Shown one piece after another: positions 24,625 through 39,130 of a DNA stretch of 64,000 bases. Position 1 is the stretch's first letter, and each line of letters opens with the position of its first letter. Made by a program: the position numbers and the translations under genes. Source of the DNA: Collybiopsis luxurians FD-317 M1 (taxonomy: Eukaryota; Basidiomycota; Agaricomycetes; Agaricales; Omphalotaceae); the NCBI GenBank assembly GCA_000827265.1, contig KN834843.1, forward strand, positions 88,771-152,770, given 5' to 3'. The notes beneath the pieces are model-generated. The model worked only from the letters and a program-made list of their open reading frames with translations. It was not told the DNA's origin and searched no databases.

Positions 24625-26335
24625 ATGACGATGCTCAAACCGTCCATTCTCCATATAGGTTTTCTCGTTTTTCTCTATATCTTGCAGGTCAACGCCCAAG
24701 GCCGTATGAACTTTCCCGTCACCGTCAACATCACATCTCCCATCACACTCGCCGTCAATCCACTCTGCGGACCCCTTTCCTCTGAAAACTCTACAGAAAT
24801 CAACGTTGGGATCAAAACCGGGCCTACCAGGTGAGCAGAAAGAAATCGTTATCATCCCGGAATCGATCTCGGTGGAAGGGGAAATCTTGAATTGGATTGA
24901 CGATCCTCTTCGTATGACGTATAGGACCATTGTAGCGTTTGGAGACTCTTGGACTTCGAACGGAGGTTGGCTTGCGTTTTCTCCCAAAGAATGAGGCAAT
25001 GAAACCGTCTTTTGACGAATTATTACAGCAAACGGAACCGTTCCGGTCCCACCCATCCTATTCCCCCCTTCCCCATCCGCAGGATCGCAGTTTACTGAGA
25101 ATAGACGAGCGAGTAATGGCTTCATTTGGGTGGAAGACATGGCAAATGAGCTAAGTGCAAAGTTGTTGAACGTGAGTTGAGATTTTCTGTCATTTACTCA
25201 AATCCGAATATACCAATCATTTTGAAAACAAAAAAAGTATGCTTGGGGTGGGGCGGTCATTGATAACTTTGCCTACAACACCACATCACCTCTCAATGCA
25301 ACAGTCTGTATAAACCGCCGAGTATATATATGCACGGGACTTCCTGATGGAACTTTTTATAGGGTGTTCCACGCACAGACTTTGTAGCCGAAACTCGGTA
25401 GGGCTTTTACGGATTCTGCTTTTGCTTCTACGTTCAGAATTTAATATCATTTCCAGACTATTTCTTGAACACGGAAAATTCCTCGATGCCCTAGTACCGG
25501 AAGAAACAATCTATACCGTTTCTTTTGGTATCAAGTAAGTAAAAACAAGCTGTCGTGCAGTCTCATGTGGTAACTTGCTGGTACGATCCTAGTGACGATG
25601 GGCAATTCAAGATAGGTAAAATAACCACATACCGATGGTTCTAGCTCGTTTATTCACTATATGAGTAATAGCTGATGGAAACTTGACTTTGGCATACGAG
25701 ACCTACGTAAGTTACTTGCTCGATATAAAACCAGGCATATTCTTTTACGACGCCTGGGTGATGATAGATTACAAAACTTGGAGAATTACAGGCGAGCGGA
25801 GCTACAAATATCCTTGTACAAGGCGTACGTCACTCCACTACGTAACAACCTTCTCAGGTCTTTATCTTCTCTCAACGCAGATGTACAAACACACCCCAGA
25901 AATTGACGTTCTACAAAATCAAGTGTTCGCCTACCTGCGCGAAGCCAATGCCGTCAATGGGACCAACATAGCCTATGTCAATCTTGAACGGTAAAAAAAA
26001 AACTCATTAATTCACCTGAATTTGAACCGGTCACTGAAAGTTCAATGCTCATTAGCTTATTCGACACCATCGCAGCCGATCCTGCTCCGTTCGGGTTCAG
26101 AGGCAACGCTACATGTTTGATTAGTGCAAACACTATCGAAGGAGGGTGCGACGATCCTGATCACAGTGTCTTTTGGATTCGTGAGTTTACTATTCATCAC
26201 AGCTCCTTCTCTTTCGTTCTTTCAATAATTTTTTTTTTTTTGTTCACTCTCTTCTTAGCCGGTCATCCATCCCAAAACAGCCATCGACTGATTTACGAGT
26301 ATACGATGGCCGTTTTAGAGCAATGCGCGGTATAA
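24625..26335 (+). CDS. secreted SGNH/GDSL hydrolase, carbohydrate esterase 16-like
   Basis: Twelve small exons can be spliced into about 325 residues, starting MTMLKPSILHIGFLVFLY with a signal peptide ending near VNAQG (the alternative start at 24631 matches the second copy). The nucleophile block reads AFGDSWTSNG, followed by ASNGFIWVEDMANEL, YAWGGAVIDN, and a C-terminal DPDHSVFWIPGHPSQ carrying the catalytic Asp-x-x-His. This is the CE16 acetylesterase layout, whose known members deacetylate xylo- and other oligosaccharides outside the cell. Upstream and 3' half are duplicated at 29650-31570. The exon count is high and the borders need transcript support. Confidence 0.8.
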
Positions 26336-26864
26336 ATTTTGAACTTGTCGTGCTTGCTGCAGCGAATAAAAGAAAAATAAAAAAGTAAGGACCAAGGTCC
26401 TATGTACCAAAAAACCGAAAAAAACCTCGGCTGGTGAATGCGAATCCTGAAAGACAAATGAAAGCTGTGATAACCAACTTATTTGCAGATGGAGCCCTTT
26501 CTCTTGTTAGATCCACAATTTGCTAGTTAGTGGTAAGGCGATGATAAACTAATTGTGTGGCGGTAGATGTCGCAACGCGTCTAAGAGCGGAATTTAGAGC
26601 TATGATGCAAGTCGGAAGCAAAACCTTATTTGGAAATCTTTGTGAGGCATCATTGAGTGCCTGTTCAAGCGCCTAGTACACACTTGTGTTGGTACAGTAT
26701 ATCTCACTTCCTGGTTTCCAATATCTGGCTATTCGGTCATCTGGTGAACGCAGTTGACAGGACTCGGATCGTGCGACGCCGCACGGTAGATTCTTATTGA
26801 TTTACTTGATAATGCGCCTTTGGTTGCAAACGAGCACTGAGGAACTCATATCCCGGTCCCGTAA
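26336..26864. repeat. third copy of the duplicated upstream region
   Basis: About 26490-26720 matches 19300-19520 and 23035-23250, including the GATGCAAGTCGGAAGCAA word and the GGCATCATTGAG block. It is now placed behind the esterase gene, with no coding exon attached. Confidence 0.7.
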
Positions 26865-27930
26865 ATGTGCATAGTGTCAAAATTGTGCGCCACGCCATTC
26901 AAGTTACCTAGCGGAAATATAGCGGCTTGTTTGCTCGCCACCTCGGAGAGTCGGCATATACCAGTGATTTGGATTTTGATGACAAAGCTGGCGCCCTTGT
27001 ATTATCGGAAACTGGATCTCCTTCTCCAGCCTGTGGAATGCTTATACTGTGAATGTAGCTCCTGGTAAAAACAATTCAAATGAGACTGGAAGAAATGTGC
27101 AGCCACAGAGATTATGTACCCATTGAACCCAAAATACAAACCAGATGTCTGTCACTGGGTCTGCACCTGCCCAAGCTTTGCAAGTAGCCAATTTCCCATC
27201 TGTAAACACTTGGTCCAGATGGTGGAAGACATCCTGCAGGTCTTCTTCTATGAAATTAAACAAAGCCGTACTTGTCCAGTGTGGAGGCATCCAGATCTAA
27301 AGCCAAAAAATTGGTTAACAGGGGATCAAACAGTAGATGGGCACAATAACCTACCATCCTTGAGTTCAATTTTGCCATCCCATAGTCCTGTGTCTGGCCC
27401 TTTCCGCATTCATTGTGGAGCTTCCAGTTTCTGGCGGCAAAGATAGCAGTGAAGATGAGGAGGAAGAGAAGCAGTTATTCAATACCTCGAGGGAGAGTTT
27501 TGAGCAGTGGATGCATGGTTTCATCTGAGAAGTGTGAGACTTTCTAGATGGGCTTGAATATCAGATTCAATTTTGGGATATCTGGATACTACAGACTGTT
27601 GAACATGAGTCAGCGCATTTTCTGCATCTTGCTCAGGACTGCCTTGCAGTGGAGAAGGGAGAGAGAACATGAATGGAGGCGAAAGAATAAGAACCTGGGA
27701 CTTGGCGCAGGTAAATGCAATGTATTATCAATCCAGACCTCGAGCTTCAGAGAGGGGGACTTGAAAAGGTTTTTCCAGCTGGAGTTTCAGCTTGGGGCCT
27801 TCAAAAATACTCTGGGCTTCATTGTAGGAGGAGAGAAAGGGAGAGAAAATGGCGAAGCGATTGGTCCAGGTATAAGCGACAGCTGGCTGATGAACTTTAC
27901 TTAACAGTATACATAATTAACTTAGTACAA
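26865..27930 (+). mobile_element. relic of a SWIM zinc-finger transposon gene (MULE-like)
   Basis: The frame at 27114-27446 contains WVCTCPSFASSQFPICKHLV, a CxC...CxH SWIM zinc finger, followed by CPVWRHPDL. Before it WILMTKLAPLYYRKL and after it, in shifted frames, DFLDGLEYQIQF and a downstream Arg-rich piece are separated by stops. SWIM fingers of this form sit in MULE-type transposase genes and related repeated genes of agaricomycetes. No terminal inverted repeats or target duplication were found. It is inactive. Confidence 0.65.
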
Positions 27931-28256
27931 TTTCTTGAGCTTACATTCCTCATCTAGCTTGTAGAACTATCATAAAGTGACTAGCTACTACTTGTACAGC
28001 GAATATAAATGTATATACGACGAACTTGAACAAATTTCAAATTTCAACATAGCATCCAAAACGGGACGACGCGTTTACCGCGTTGACAGGATCGGACCCG
28101 CTCCCGAAATTTGAACAATTCCGTCATTTGGCGTGTCACGTGTTTTGGCATGGGGAGGGTTAGGGAAGCTCAGCGGCAAGGTGCCGGCAAGGTGGCGGTC
28201 GCAATTGAATCACGTAATTGAATCTGGGCGCTAATTAGCATCTCTTTCCTTCAACT

Positions 28257-28798
28257 ATGTCACAGAAATATCGTTTCAAGCCTACTGTCTCAATCTGTAC
28301 CTCAGGTGTTGTTCTCTCTGAAGACCAGGTTCGAGATATCGCTGCTGCTCTTTGCCCTCAGGATGTCCAAGCATGCGGTGGGGATTTCACTCTTGGGCTC
28401 GACTTCTTTCTGTCGCGACAGGAGCGCCACTCGCAGTTAATCCCATTTACCGACGAAGTCACCAAAGAGGATAAGATACTTTTCTCGCTAGCTTACTTCC
28501 CGGAAAATCGGGATGCACCAGTCACACAGCTCCAATGGGACCAGCAGGCAATAAACAAGTGGTGGGAAACATATGGTTCTTGCGAGAGTACGAAGGATGT
28601 GAAGACGAAGTCAGTTCGATATCCCAAGTGGGCCGCTAGTACGTGTCTGATTTTCAAAACTGCTTGTGCTCCTCAAACTGATTTTCAGAGCGCGAGTGGA
28701 TGAAGGATGAACTGATCAAGGCAACACCGCACATGCCAAACTACGAGAGGCTGCTTTACCGCATATGCGACAAACCCCCGCCACAATCGCGACCCTGA
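28257..28798 (+). CDS. small protein of unknown function
   Basis: Two exons: 28257 to about 28630, and from 28689 to 28798, joined over a ~58-bp intron (GTACGT...TTTCAG). About 161 residues, starting MSQKYRFKPTVSICTSG and ending ICDKPPPQSRP. There is no signal peptide or membrane segment. Segments such as ALCPQDVQACGGDF and WWETYGSCES look like ordinary globular coding sequence. I do not recognise the family. It stands alone between a transposon relic and the second esterase copy. Confidence 0.6.
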
Positions 28799-29650
28799 CA
28801 TCCAGAAGTTTCAATGACTTTGTTACGCTTATATTCGATCGTGCGCCACTCGCTCTTACACTTCTGACTTCTTGACCATGCTTACGCTTGCCTTAGCACT
28901 GATACGCACTGAATCTTGGTCTTTCTGTTGGTAGATGATTATTCAACTTCCCTGGGACTGCTCTCGTAGAATTAGTCTTGTCACGGCAAATACATTTGGA
29001 TCAGAATTCATATGTCGATAAGTTCGAGTTCCAGTAGAAACGAGGATGCTTTGTCCTCAACAAAAGTTAAAGCGCAGAGTAAAGCATTTAACTTCTAAAC
29101 AAAGTGAACCCGCAGATTTTGGTCGGAAAGACTGATAGTAGGTCAATGTTTCCTCAGCAATGAAGCCCTGTCTACCGAAGGCAGACATCTAGGTCAGTAC
29201 ACCAACTCTCTTCAACCTGCTTCAGACTCTCGGAACGCGCGTAGTATCAGGCTAAACTCGAGGCCATCCGTAAAGCGCGGCCTACCCTTGTTTCCCCTGA
29301 ACGTAAACAGGAGCTTGTGGCTCCATTCAAAAGTTCATTGTCGAAGGATGCACTGGTGAAATTTGTATTCACATCCTGCAGTGAAGAATATCTTGCGTTG
29401 GAGTGTAACTCTTCAGCAGTTGAATCCTATTCCCCTTGCGTTTGAGAGGCTGCCAAATTACTTTGTGTACTCATGCTTTCACTCCCTAAGTAATGGAAAA
29501 AGGCTGCTACTTCGTAGTGAGAGTTGACAGTGGCGGGCTCTGCCGCTCGGCGGCATTACTTGGTTCAAAGGGTATTGATGAACCCTGAACCTCCCTGAAC
29601 TTGCACTGTTATTTGCGTCTTAATCAAGGGATACCAGTACATCTGATTGA
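28799..29650. other. intergenic, nothing recognised
   Basis: No open frame with family resemblance and no repeat noticed. From 29650 the duplicated esterase promoter begins. Confidence 0.5.
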
Positions 29651-30026
29651 ATCAACTCTCCGGTCTATTTTTACAGTACTATATAGTTTGACGGATGCTA
29701 TGAGCTAATTTTTATAGGTCAGTTGGACAGGGACAGGGACAGGCACCCAACGAACAGAGAGCACTCGACGACAGACGTGACGGTCCGTCATTGTCGAAGC
29801 CATCCGACAATATACATACATCTTTAACCACCTGTGTCTATCCCCCAGCTCCTCGCAAACAGAACCTATTGTTTGATTATACTCGTCACCTGGTTGATCT
29901 GTGTGTCGATCTCTCTATCTACTGGCTGACGGCCTTAAATCAAGGTGATCCGGTCCGCTGAACTAGATAAAAGCAGGAGATTCCTGCATGTCAAACCCAC
30001 AATCCTTCCGCCAAGAGTAAGTTACG

Positions 30027-31562
30027 ATGCTCAAACTATCCATTCTCTATCTAGGCTTCCTGACTTCCCTATATACCCCTCGCGTCAACGCCCAGGGTCG
30101 TATGAACTTTCCTGTCACCGTTAATATAACCTCCCCAAGTAGACTCGCCGTCAATCCACTCTGTGGACCACTCTCCTCGGTAAACTCTACAGAAATCAAT
30201 GTTGGAATCCAAACTGGACCTACTAGGTGAGCGAAGAAACATGATTAAGATTGATGTCAGTGGAAGAAAATCTGAATTGAATTGTCTCCTTGGTAAGGAC
30301 TATCGTAGCGTTTGGAGATTCTTGGACTTCAAACGGAGGTTGGGCTGCGTTTTCCCAAGAAGCGGGTAATAAAAGCATCATTAATGAGATATTCTATCAT
30401 ATTATACAGCAAACGGAACCGTACCAGTCCCACCCATCCTATCCCCTCCTTCCCCATCTGCAGGATCGCAGTTCACTGAGAATAGACGACCGAGTAACGG
30501 TTTCATTTTGGTGGAAGACATGGCAAACGAGCTGAGCGCAAAGCTGCTCAACGTGAGTTGGGATTTCTGTCATCTATTCGAATCCAAATTTACCAGCCAT
30601 TTCAAAAAAAGTACGCTTGGGGCGGTGCGGTCATTGATAACTTTGCGTACAACACCACAACACCTCTTAACGCAACAGTCTGTATTAACCGCCGAGTATA
30701 TATGTACGGGACATCCTAATGAATCTTTTCGTAGGGCGTTCCACGCACAGACTTTGTAACCGAAACTCGGTAGGCTTTTTTCGAATCTTGCTTCTACGTT
30801 CAAAACCCACATCATTTCCAGACTATTTCTTGAACAAGGAAAAATCTCGATGCTCTAGTACCGGAAGAAACAATCTATACCGTTTCTTTTGGTATCAAGT
30901 AAGCAAAAACAAGCTGTCGTGCAGTCTCAGGTGGTAACTTGCTGGTACGATCCTAGTGACGATGGGCAATTCAAGATAGGTAAAATGATCACATACCGAT
31001 GGTTCTAGCTCGTTTATTCACTATATGAGTAATAGCTGATGGAAACTTGACTTTGGCATACGAGACCTACGTAAGTTACTTGCTCGATATAAAACCAGGC
31101 ATATTCTCTTACGACGCCTGGGTGATGATAGGTTACAAAACTTGGAGAATTACAGGCGAGCGGAGCTACAAATATCCTTGTACAAGGCGTACGTCACTCC
31201 ACTACGTAACAACCTTCTCAGGTCTTTATCTTCTCTGAACATAGATATACAAACACACCCCAGAAATTGACATTCTACAAAATCAGGTTTTCGCCTACCT
31301 GCGCGAAGCCAACGCCGTCAATGGGACCAACATAGCCTATGTCAATCTTGAACGGTAAAGAAGCTCTTTAATTCACCTGCATCTGATCCGGTCACTGAAA
31401 GTTCAATGCCCACTAGCTTATTCGACACCATCGCAGCCGATCCTGCTCCGTTCGGGTTCAGAGGCAATGCTACATGTTTGATTAGTGCGAACACCATCGA
31501 AGGAGGGTGCGACGATCCTGATCACAGTGTCTTTTGGATTCGTGAGTTTACTATTCATCACG
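30027..31562 (+). pseudogene. second SGNH/CE16-like esterase copy, frameshifted and 3'-truncated
   Basis: It has the same exon order as the gene at 24625-26335: MLKLSILYLGFLTSLY signal peptide, AFGDSWTSNG, VEDMANELSAKLLN, DPDHSVFWI. One base is missing near 30840-30850 relative to copy 1, putting a TAG in frame after the GKI/SML segment. The last exon (GHPSQNSHRLIYEY in copy 1) is absent; the sequence departs from copy 1 at about 31575. The 3' half is almost identical to copy 1, introns included, while the 5' half is clearly diverged. Confidence 0.85.
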
Positions 31563-31708
31563 GCTCCTTCTCTTTAGATGAGGACCAGGTGACAACGTAG
31601 GCGAACTTAATGCCCATCCAGTACCCCACAAACTCTGCTATTCATAGCCGTTTGCGAACTTGAGCTTCTAGCAAAGAGAGCTTTGAACTAAACATAGTCA
31701 AACGAATG

Positions 31709-32510
31709 TTGCAGTGGCACCGAACATAATTGCACCCAGAACAACTGCCGGAACAAATATCCCTGACACTCTACCGAACTCACTACGCACCCACAGCGCA
31801 GCATTTGACGAAGCTAATGCCACTGATTCGGACGGGGACGGGATCGCGGTAAGTGTAATTTATTGCATCGACGAAAACCACGTTACTGTTGACGGCAAAT
31901 TTGAAGTGTTCCAGTGGAGATGGGCAACACAAACGGGATAGCACTTCTGGATTCTATCATCGTCGATGTGGATTCATCATTAAAAACTTCCATTAGGACA
32001 CATTCGCCAGAGGTGGAAGATGGAAAATGGCAGTCGATGCCCCCTGGGGGTTGAGTTGAATTCGCTGTGGTGGTGAAGAAATTTGATTGATCCCAGCCAG
32101 AGGCAGAGACAGCTACAGTTTCTATTTGAGGAGGAGATTAAGGATATCGGAAGACGTCTGCAGTCCGAACTCGCCTAAAATGGACAAAGTAGCGATTATC
32201 AGTGCCGTTGATCCTTCGCTCATTACTAGCCTAGTTTCAGGAAACTCATTTACAAGCACAAAAGTTGTAGCCAAGCTATCACTGGCAGTCTCAATGGGCT
32301 GAGCCTATTCCGTTCCCAGTACAGATGCACTGCTGAAACTGGGTTGAAATTAAAATAATGTTACAGAGGCTTGATGTTGAGGAAGAGTGTAAACGAAGCC
32401 TGAAGGGGCCCCCAAAGATCGTAAAATCGAGTTTAGAGAATACAGAACGGAAGGCCTTCCTCAAACCCAAAGCAGACCCGAGAAGACTTGGTCCATAATC
32501 TCTGAACATT
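31709..32510 (-). pseudogene. decayed copy of the Ser/Thr-rich surface protein gene
   Basis: The plus strand from GTTGCAGTGGCACCG near 31710 parallels 33440 onward, including the last-exon block (SAAFDE on the opposite frame) and the N-terminal QP...SVTLFQF region. Frame shifts and stops are spread throughout. It lies directly behind the truncated esterase copy. Confidence 0.7.
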
Positions 32511-33429
32511 TAAAGTATAGAATAAGTAGCTGTTGTTCCAAGTTCTGTTCCCTCGATTCGGCCCTCGAGGATCGAGAGAGAAAAAAAAACTCATAAAACC
32601 GATCGATCTTCATATAAACGCCTGACGCACAACTCGAGTTTATAAGTTATACAAAATGCATCAAGGAACGCAAGGTACCTTGGAATGTTTGTACTTTATC
32701 CACACATCCCATGAGTTATGGAGGGATACAAGAATGGTCCGTGGATGTGGCGTTTAGCTAGCGCTTATCTAGTCAAACTGGCTTGAAGTAAAACAATGAA
32801 CGAGGTTCAGCTTTCGCTCCGAGGACGGAACTGAAAGTGAAAAATTGTGAATCCTATCCGTACATACCGCTTGAGCGTTAGGATAATTGTTAAATCCGGC
32901 CTCCCAAATCCGGCCCGAAGGAACGCTAGAAGCCGGGCTTGGGAAAGGCGATGAGCAAGTTTGGATTTTTTTGTTGTATAACGGGTCATCCTTCTCAGAT
33001 AATCATCAATGAATCTACAGACTTCATCATCGACTAGACATTGCAGCGTATATGAGGGCATGAACCTTACCTGAACACAACTTGGACTCGTATGTATGCG
33101 AATGCCGAGCAACTCATGAAACTTGAATTTATCCATCTCTTCTTCGAGGAAGGCGTGCTTCTTCTGATTCCGAGGTGGAAAGTGCAAATGCTTGGAGTCG
33201 GAGAATGAACAAGACGCCAGTGGGAAGAGGAAAGGGCGAAGGATTAAAAAATCATAGCTTGACCAGATGACACCGTACATACATATACAAACGTAACATC
33301 ACTCCAACACCCCACAGACTTTGCTATTCCCGTCATGTCCATACCAAATTTTTAAGCTTCTGTCAAACACCACAACGAAAAATGCTTGATATCACCTCAA
33401 CTGGAACGACATCGTTTGATGGAACATGT
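32511..33429. other. intergenic with one doubtful open frame (33280-32807, minus)
   Basis: A 157-codon minus-strand frame contains the plausible-looking block DDEVCRFIDDYLRRMTRYTT, but I recognise no family and no splice structure. Short similarities to the 3' region of the Mn peroxidase near 34890-34960 suggest this may be another decayed copy from the same segment. Not called as a gene. Confidence 0.3.
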
Positions 33430-34243
33430 TCAAATGAATACTGCAGTGGCACCCAGCATGATCCCACCCAGGATAACCGAGACAGCTACTCCCGACCTAT
33501 CGTTAAACCCCCTAGCACGCAGCGAAAGCGCAGCGTTCGACGAAGTGGTCGACGCTGGCGTGCCTGATCCAGACCCTGCACTGGAGACCGCGGTAATTGT
33601 AGATTGCTGATTCGAAGACAGTGCCGTCACTGTCGACTGCGAGGCCGGAAGCGTTCCAGTGGAGATGGCAAAAACAAGCGTGTTAGCCTCTCCAGTCAAA
33701 GTTCTTGTCGATGTAGATCCATCATCTAAAACCTCCTCTTGAACACATTCGCCAGAGGTGGAAGCAGTGAGATGGCAATCTTGTCCTCCACCGAGCTGAG
33801 TTGAGCCCGCAGATGTCGTGGTGGGGAAATTGGACTCAGCCCAGCCAGAGGCAGAGACGACGACAGTTTCTGTATGAGAAATGATGAATAGGAATATCAG
33901 GAGACAGGCGAAGCGCAGACTCACCGAAAATCGTCGTCGTGGTAGTTATTAGTTCCGCGGATCCGTCAGTGTTTACCAGCCCTGTTGCAGTAATCTCATT
34001 CACGAGCACAAAAGTAGTGTTCGAGCCACCGCTGGCAGTCCCAATAGGCTGAGCCCATTCCGTCCCTAGTACAGATGCGCTGCTGAAACTAGGTTCAAAT
34101 TGAAATAACGTTACAGAGGCTTGAGGTTGAGGAAGTGCATTGACAGAGCCTAGATAACATCGTAAAAATCGAGTTTCGAAGAAGAGAGAACTAAAAACAG
34201 TACTTATACCCCAAATCAGACCTAAAAAGACCAGGTTCATCAT
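33430..34243 (-). CDS. secreted Ser/Thr-rich protein with C-terminal hydrophobic anchor
   Basis: Three exons from ATG at 34243 (or 34240). The start encodes MMNLVFLGLIWG; after an intron follow VNALPQPQASVTLFQFEPS and TTFVLVNEITATGLV; the last exon has SAGSTQLGGGQDC and CVQEEVLDDG, a Ser/Thr-rich stretch, and the tail VAVSVILGGIMLGATAVFI. This is the architecture of many basidiomycete cell-surface proteins with a GPI-type or membrane tail. Function is unknown. It shares orientation with the Mn peroxidase just upstream, and a decayed copy lies at 31709-32510. Confidence 0.75.
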
Positions 34244-34729
34244 GTCTGAATGCCTAGTAAACGGGTTTGTGGAAGATAGTACTTTTACAATGTCCTGGTG
34301 CCCCGAGGAACGTAGGAGTACAAGGAAAAGACCTAATCCAGCCGGATGCTCCTATTACCACAGCCACAGGATCATTCCGGACAGTTCGGAAAGTTCTTGG
34401 CGCGCAGAGCGCGTATTCTATGTTGCAGAAATACCTATGGGAAGTTGAAATATCTACTAGAGGTCCTAAACCTTATCCTCCATACATCTCATGAGACTCG
34501 AAGCCTAGAGGCCTGGGAAGCGAATATACCTCTCGGGACAAAACCGGACCGAGTTCAATTTATCCACATATTGAGTACTTATTTCACACTGTTGTACACA
34601 GTCACAAACAAGAAACCTACGAACTGTTTTACAATCACTCAAGAGAATCTAAGCATATAACAAAGTAAAGCCAATGACCAAATTTAAACAAGAAATTTCA
34701 GTTGAGCGTTTAAGCATGATTTTGCTTAT

Positions 34730-36645
<1,916 letters not shown>

Positions 36646-39130
36646 TTTTCGTCGAGTTCAAACGCCCAGGTTGACTTGGCTAAAGGAAGGGGGGCTGAGG
36701 AAGCACATGCTGGCTTTTCCTCCAGCATTTATACCTTCTGGAGGTGTAGAGACGAGCGGGTGGTACAAAGAGACGAAAGCTTGGATACAGAATGGTTCCT
36801 GAGTACGGCAAGCTCTGGCCATGATACGTTGATGGGTAAAGCGTGGCTGGGACAAATAGGCGGTACTCACCCGGCAAGCTCGTGAGAGGAAAGAAGTGTT
36901 TAATGTTCACCTTTCAGCCAATGGCTCGAAAGAGATACAGGGCTATTTCCAGTGGCGAAAGAAGCGAGTGAACTATTTTTGAACCGAGGGTTTGGAATCA
37001 ACACAAGCGCCTGAGAATGTTTTCGCCACAGGTCTAAAGTGGTGTTCTTGCGGCGAAGGTTTTTTTTTTTTGTTGCTGTTGTTGTTAGTACACTCGTGTG
37101 CAGTTTATGCCGGAGCCGAGGGTAAAACGTGGCGATGAGGCGTTCTCGACTACAAGCAAGTGAATCATTGGGAACACCTTTTAGTACGCGTCAGACGTCA
37201 AACTCCCGAGACGATTGAGGGCTGTAGCAACGCATTCCGGTGGGAGATATGAAAGGAGCGGCTATGGTACGACATTCGGTATGGACAACTGCCGAACTAA
37301 AACGTTGTCAATCGACTTGGCGATGAACCGTCTCTTCATCATTGTGAAACCGAAAGAAAGGGCCAGAATCAAATGCCGTGATATACGATGGGAAAATTGG
37401 GATCTTACAACAGCGTGAAAATCGTGATTACCGAACGACCATGAGAATATCATTCAGAGGAGGAACTTGAGTGAAGTAACATGGAAGAGCGTAAGCAAAA
37501 CAGATAGACCCCGCTTTGACCGGCGACTTCCCACGTGATTATGCCGGTCGATTTTAGCCGAACGGATGCCGAGTTTCAGCAGGGCCTCACGGTGGGGAAG
37601 ACATAACTCTGCTACTCGAACTTCCAGGACCGGCGATAGCGCTCAGCCACTAGACCGGAATTTTTCACTCACTAGTAGCTTCTCATGAGCCGCTGCCACC
37701 TTGCCCGACGCGAATCGGAACAGTTTCTAGAAGCCATGACTGACGTCGCGGGTGCTAGACGAGCACTTCCCGCACTGAATTCATGAACGCGGTACTATTT
37801 TAACTGCTCTATGTCGGATACGGATGAATCCGCCTCACTCCAGGGGTGGGAGTGAACATACAGATACCAGACTGTTCCCTGGCTTGCCTGGCCGGCTTTT
37901 TCGACCATCAAGTTTCCAACTATTGACAAATCGCTTGATTCCCGGGAAATGAGGATATGCGTTTGAAGGATCAAATTATCTTCTGATTATAGACTGAGTC
38001 TAAGAGTCGGAAGTCAATGCGACCCGACATTTTGAGTAGATGTATCGTTTAGTAGCCATAAAGCTCATCCACGGTAATTTGCTAGAAGACTAGAAAAGGG
38101 ACTAAAAAGAAGGAAAGCAAGTGACAGGAAAACGTGAGATCAGAATAAGCGATATCCAGCTTTGCCTTTTACCATAAATAGAACATCGGGATTCCGGTCC
38201 GACTGAAGTGTCCTTTCTTTATCCTGAACCACAATGACAAAATGAGGGCGGAACGCCTTGTCTCAGCCTTACCCTCAATTATGCACTCCTTGTTGTGGTA
38301 TGGACTATGTCGAAAGCTGGATGTGTTGCAGATCTGAAGTAAACACCAGTGAGCGGTATGCACTTGGGGATGTGTACCACATTTTCGAGACCAAGTTTTC
38401 ATTCAATTCCTTTCCGAGGCTTCCTGCTGGAAGGATGGAGAGCATGACCAATCATGTCTGTAGTATCACGCCAAGTTAGATGATATCCTTCAGGAATTCC
38501 ATAACTTTGCAATAATTGAACCGGAATGAGCTCATCGCACGATGCATGCTCAATTACTTCGGTCTGCAGGCATTCTTACACTGTCAATCGTTGTTTGTGG
38601 AATCACGAAGCTTCTTGGGCAGTTCTCCATCTAGTCTGGCAGAGTCCGCCTGTCTACGCTCAGAGGAGGGGGCGGGGATGCTCCACGTGTCGAGACCTCA
38701 TGCACTAGTGTTTGGACCTTCGTTGCTTTCGGAGACCGGAACATTCAGGATAAGGGCTATGTATGTACGTGATACCAAAACACACGGCATTTCTGCTTTC
38801 TCTCTGCCGATGCCATGCCGAGTTGGTCTGGATCACCTCATCGAATCTTGATTCTAACAGTCATTATGGTCTCTCAATGAACGGAGGCTCTGCTTTCACC
38901 TAGACGTTTTCAATGTCATAACAAGCTCAACGCCACAACATTCTTCGTTTAACTAAACGCTCGTCGGCCGGGACGTCACTGCGGAACCAAGTGTTTATGA
39001 AAGCTTAGAGCCACCGGATAAGACCCGATCCATCCCTTCACTCCATAAATAGGGAATATCGGTAGTCCAACCCCACACTCAACAACCACGGTGGATTGAC
39101 TCATTGACTAACAACCAAGCCTCGTTTCAA
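36646..39130. other. gene-poor stretch
   Basis: 2.5 kb with no supportable gene. It contains a poly-T and GTT-rich tract near 37060-37088 and upstream regions of the Mn peroxidase and the dioxygenase. The open frames here are short and show no family resemblance. Confidence 0.5.

Noticed and set aside
38258..38851. Two plus-strand frames of 73 and 111 codons in the gene-poor stretch
   Set aside because: No family resemblance, no splice structure, no matching copy elsewhere.
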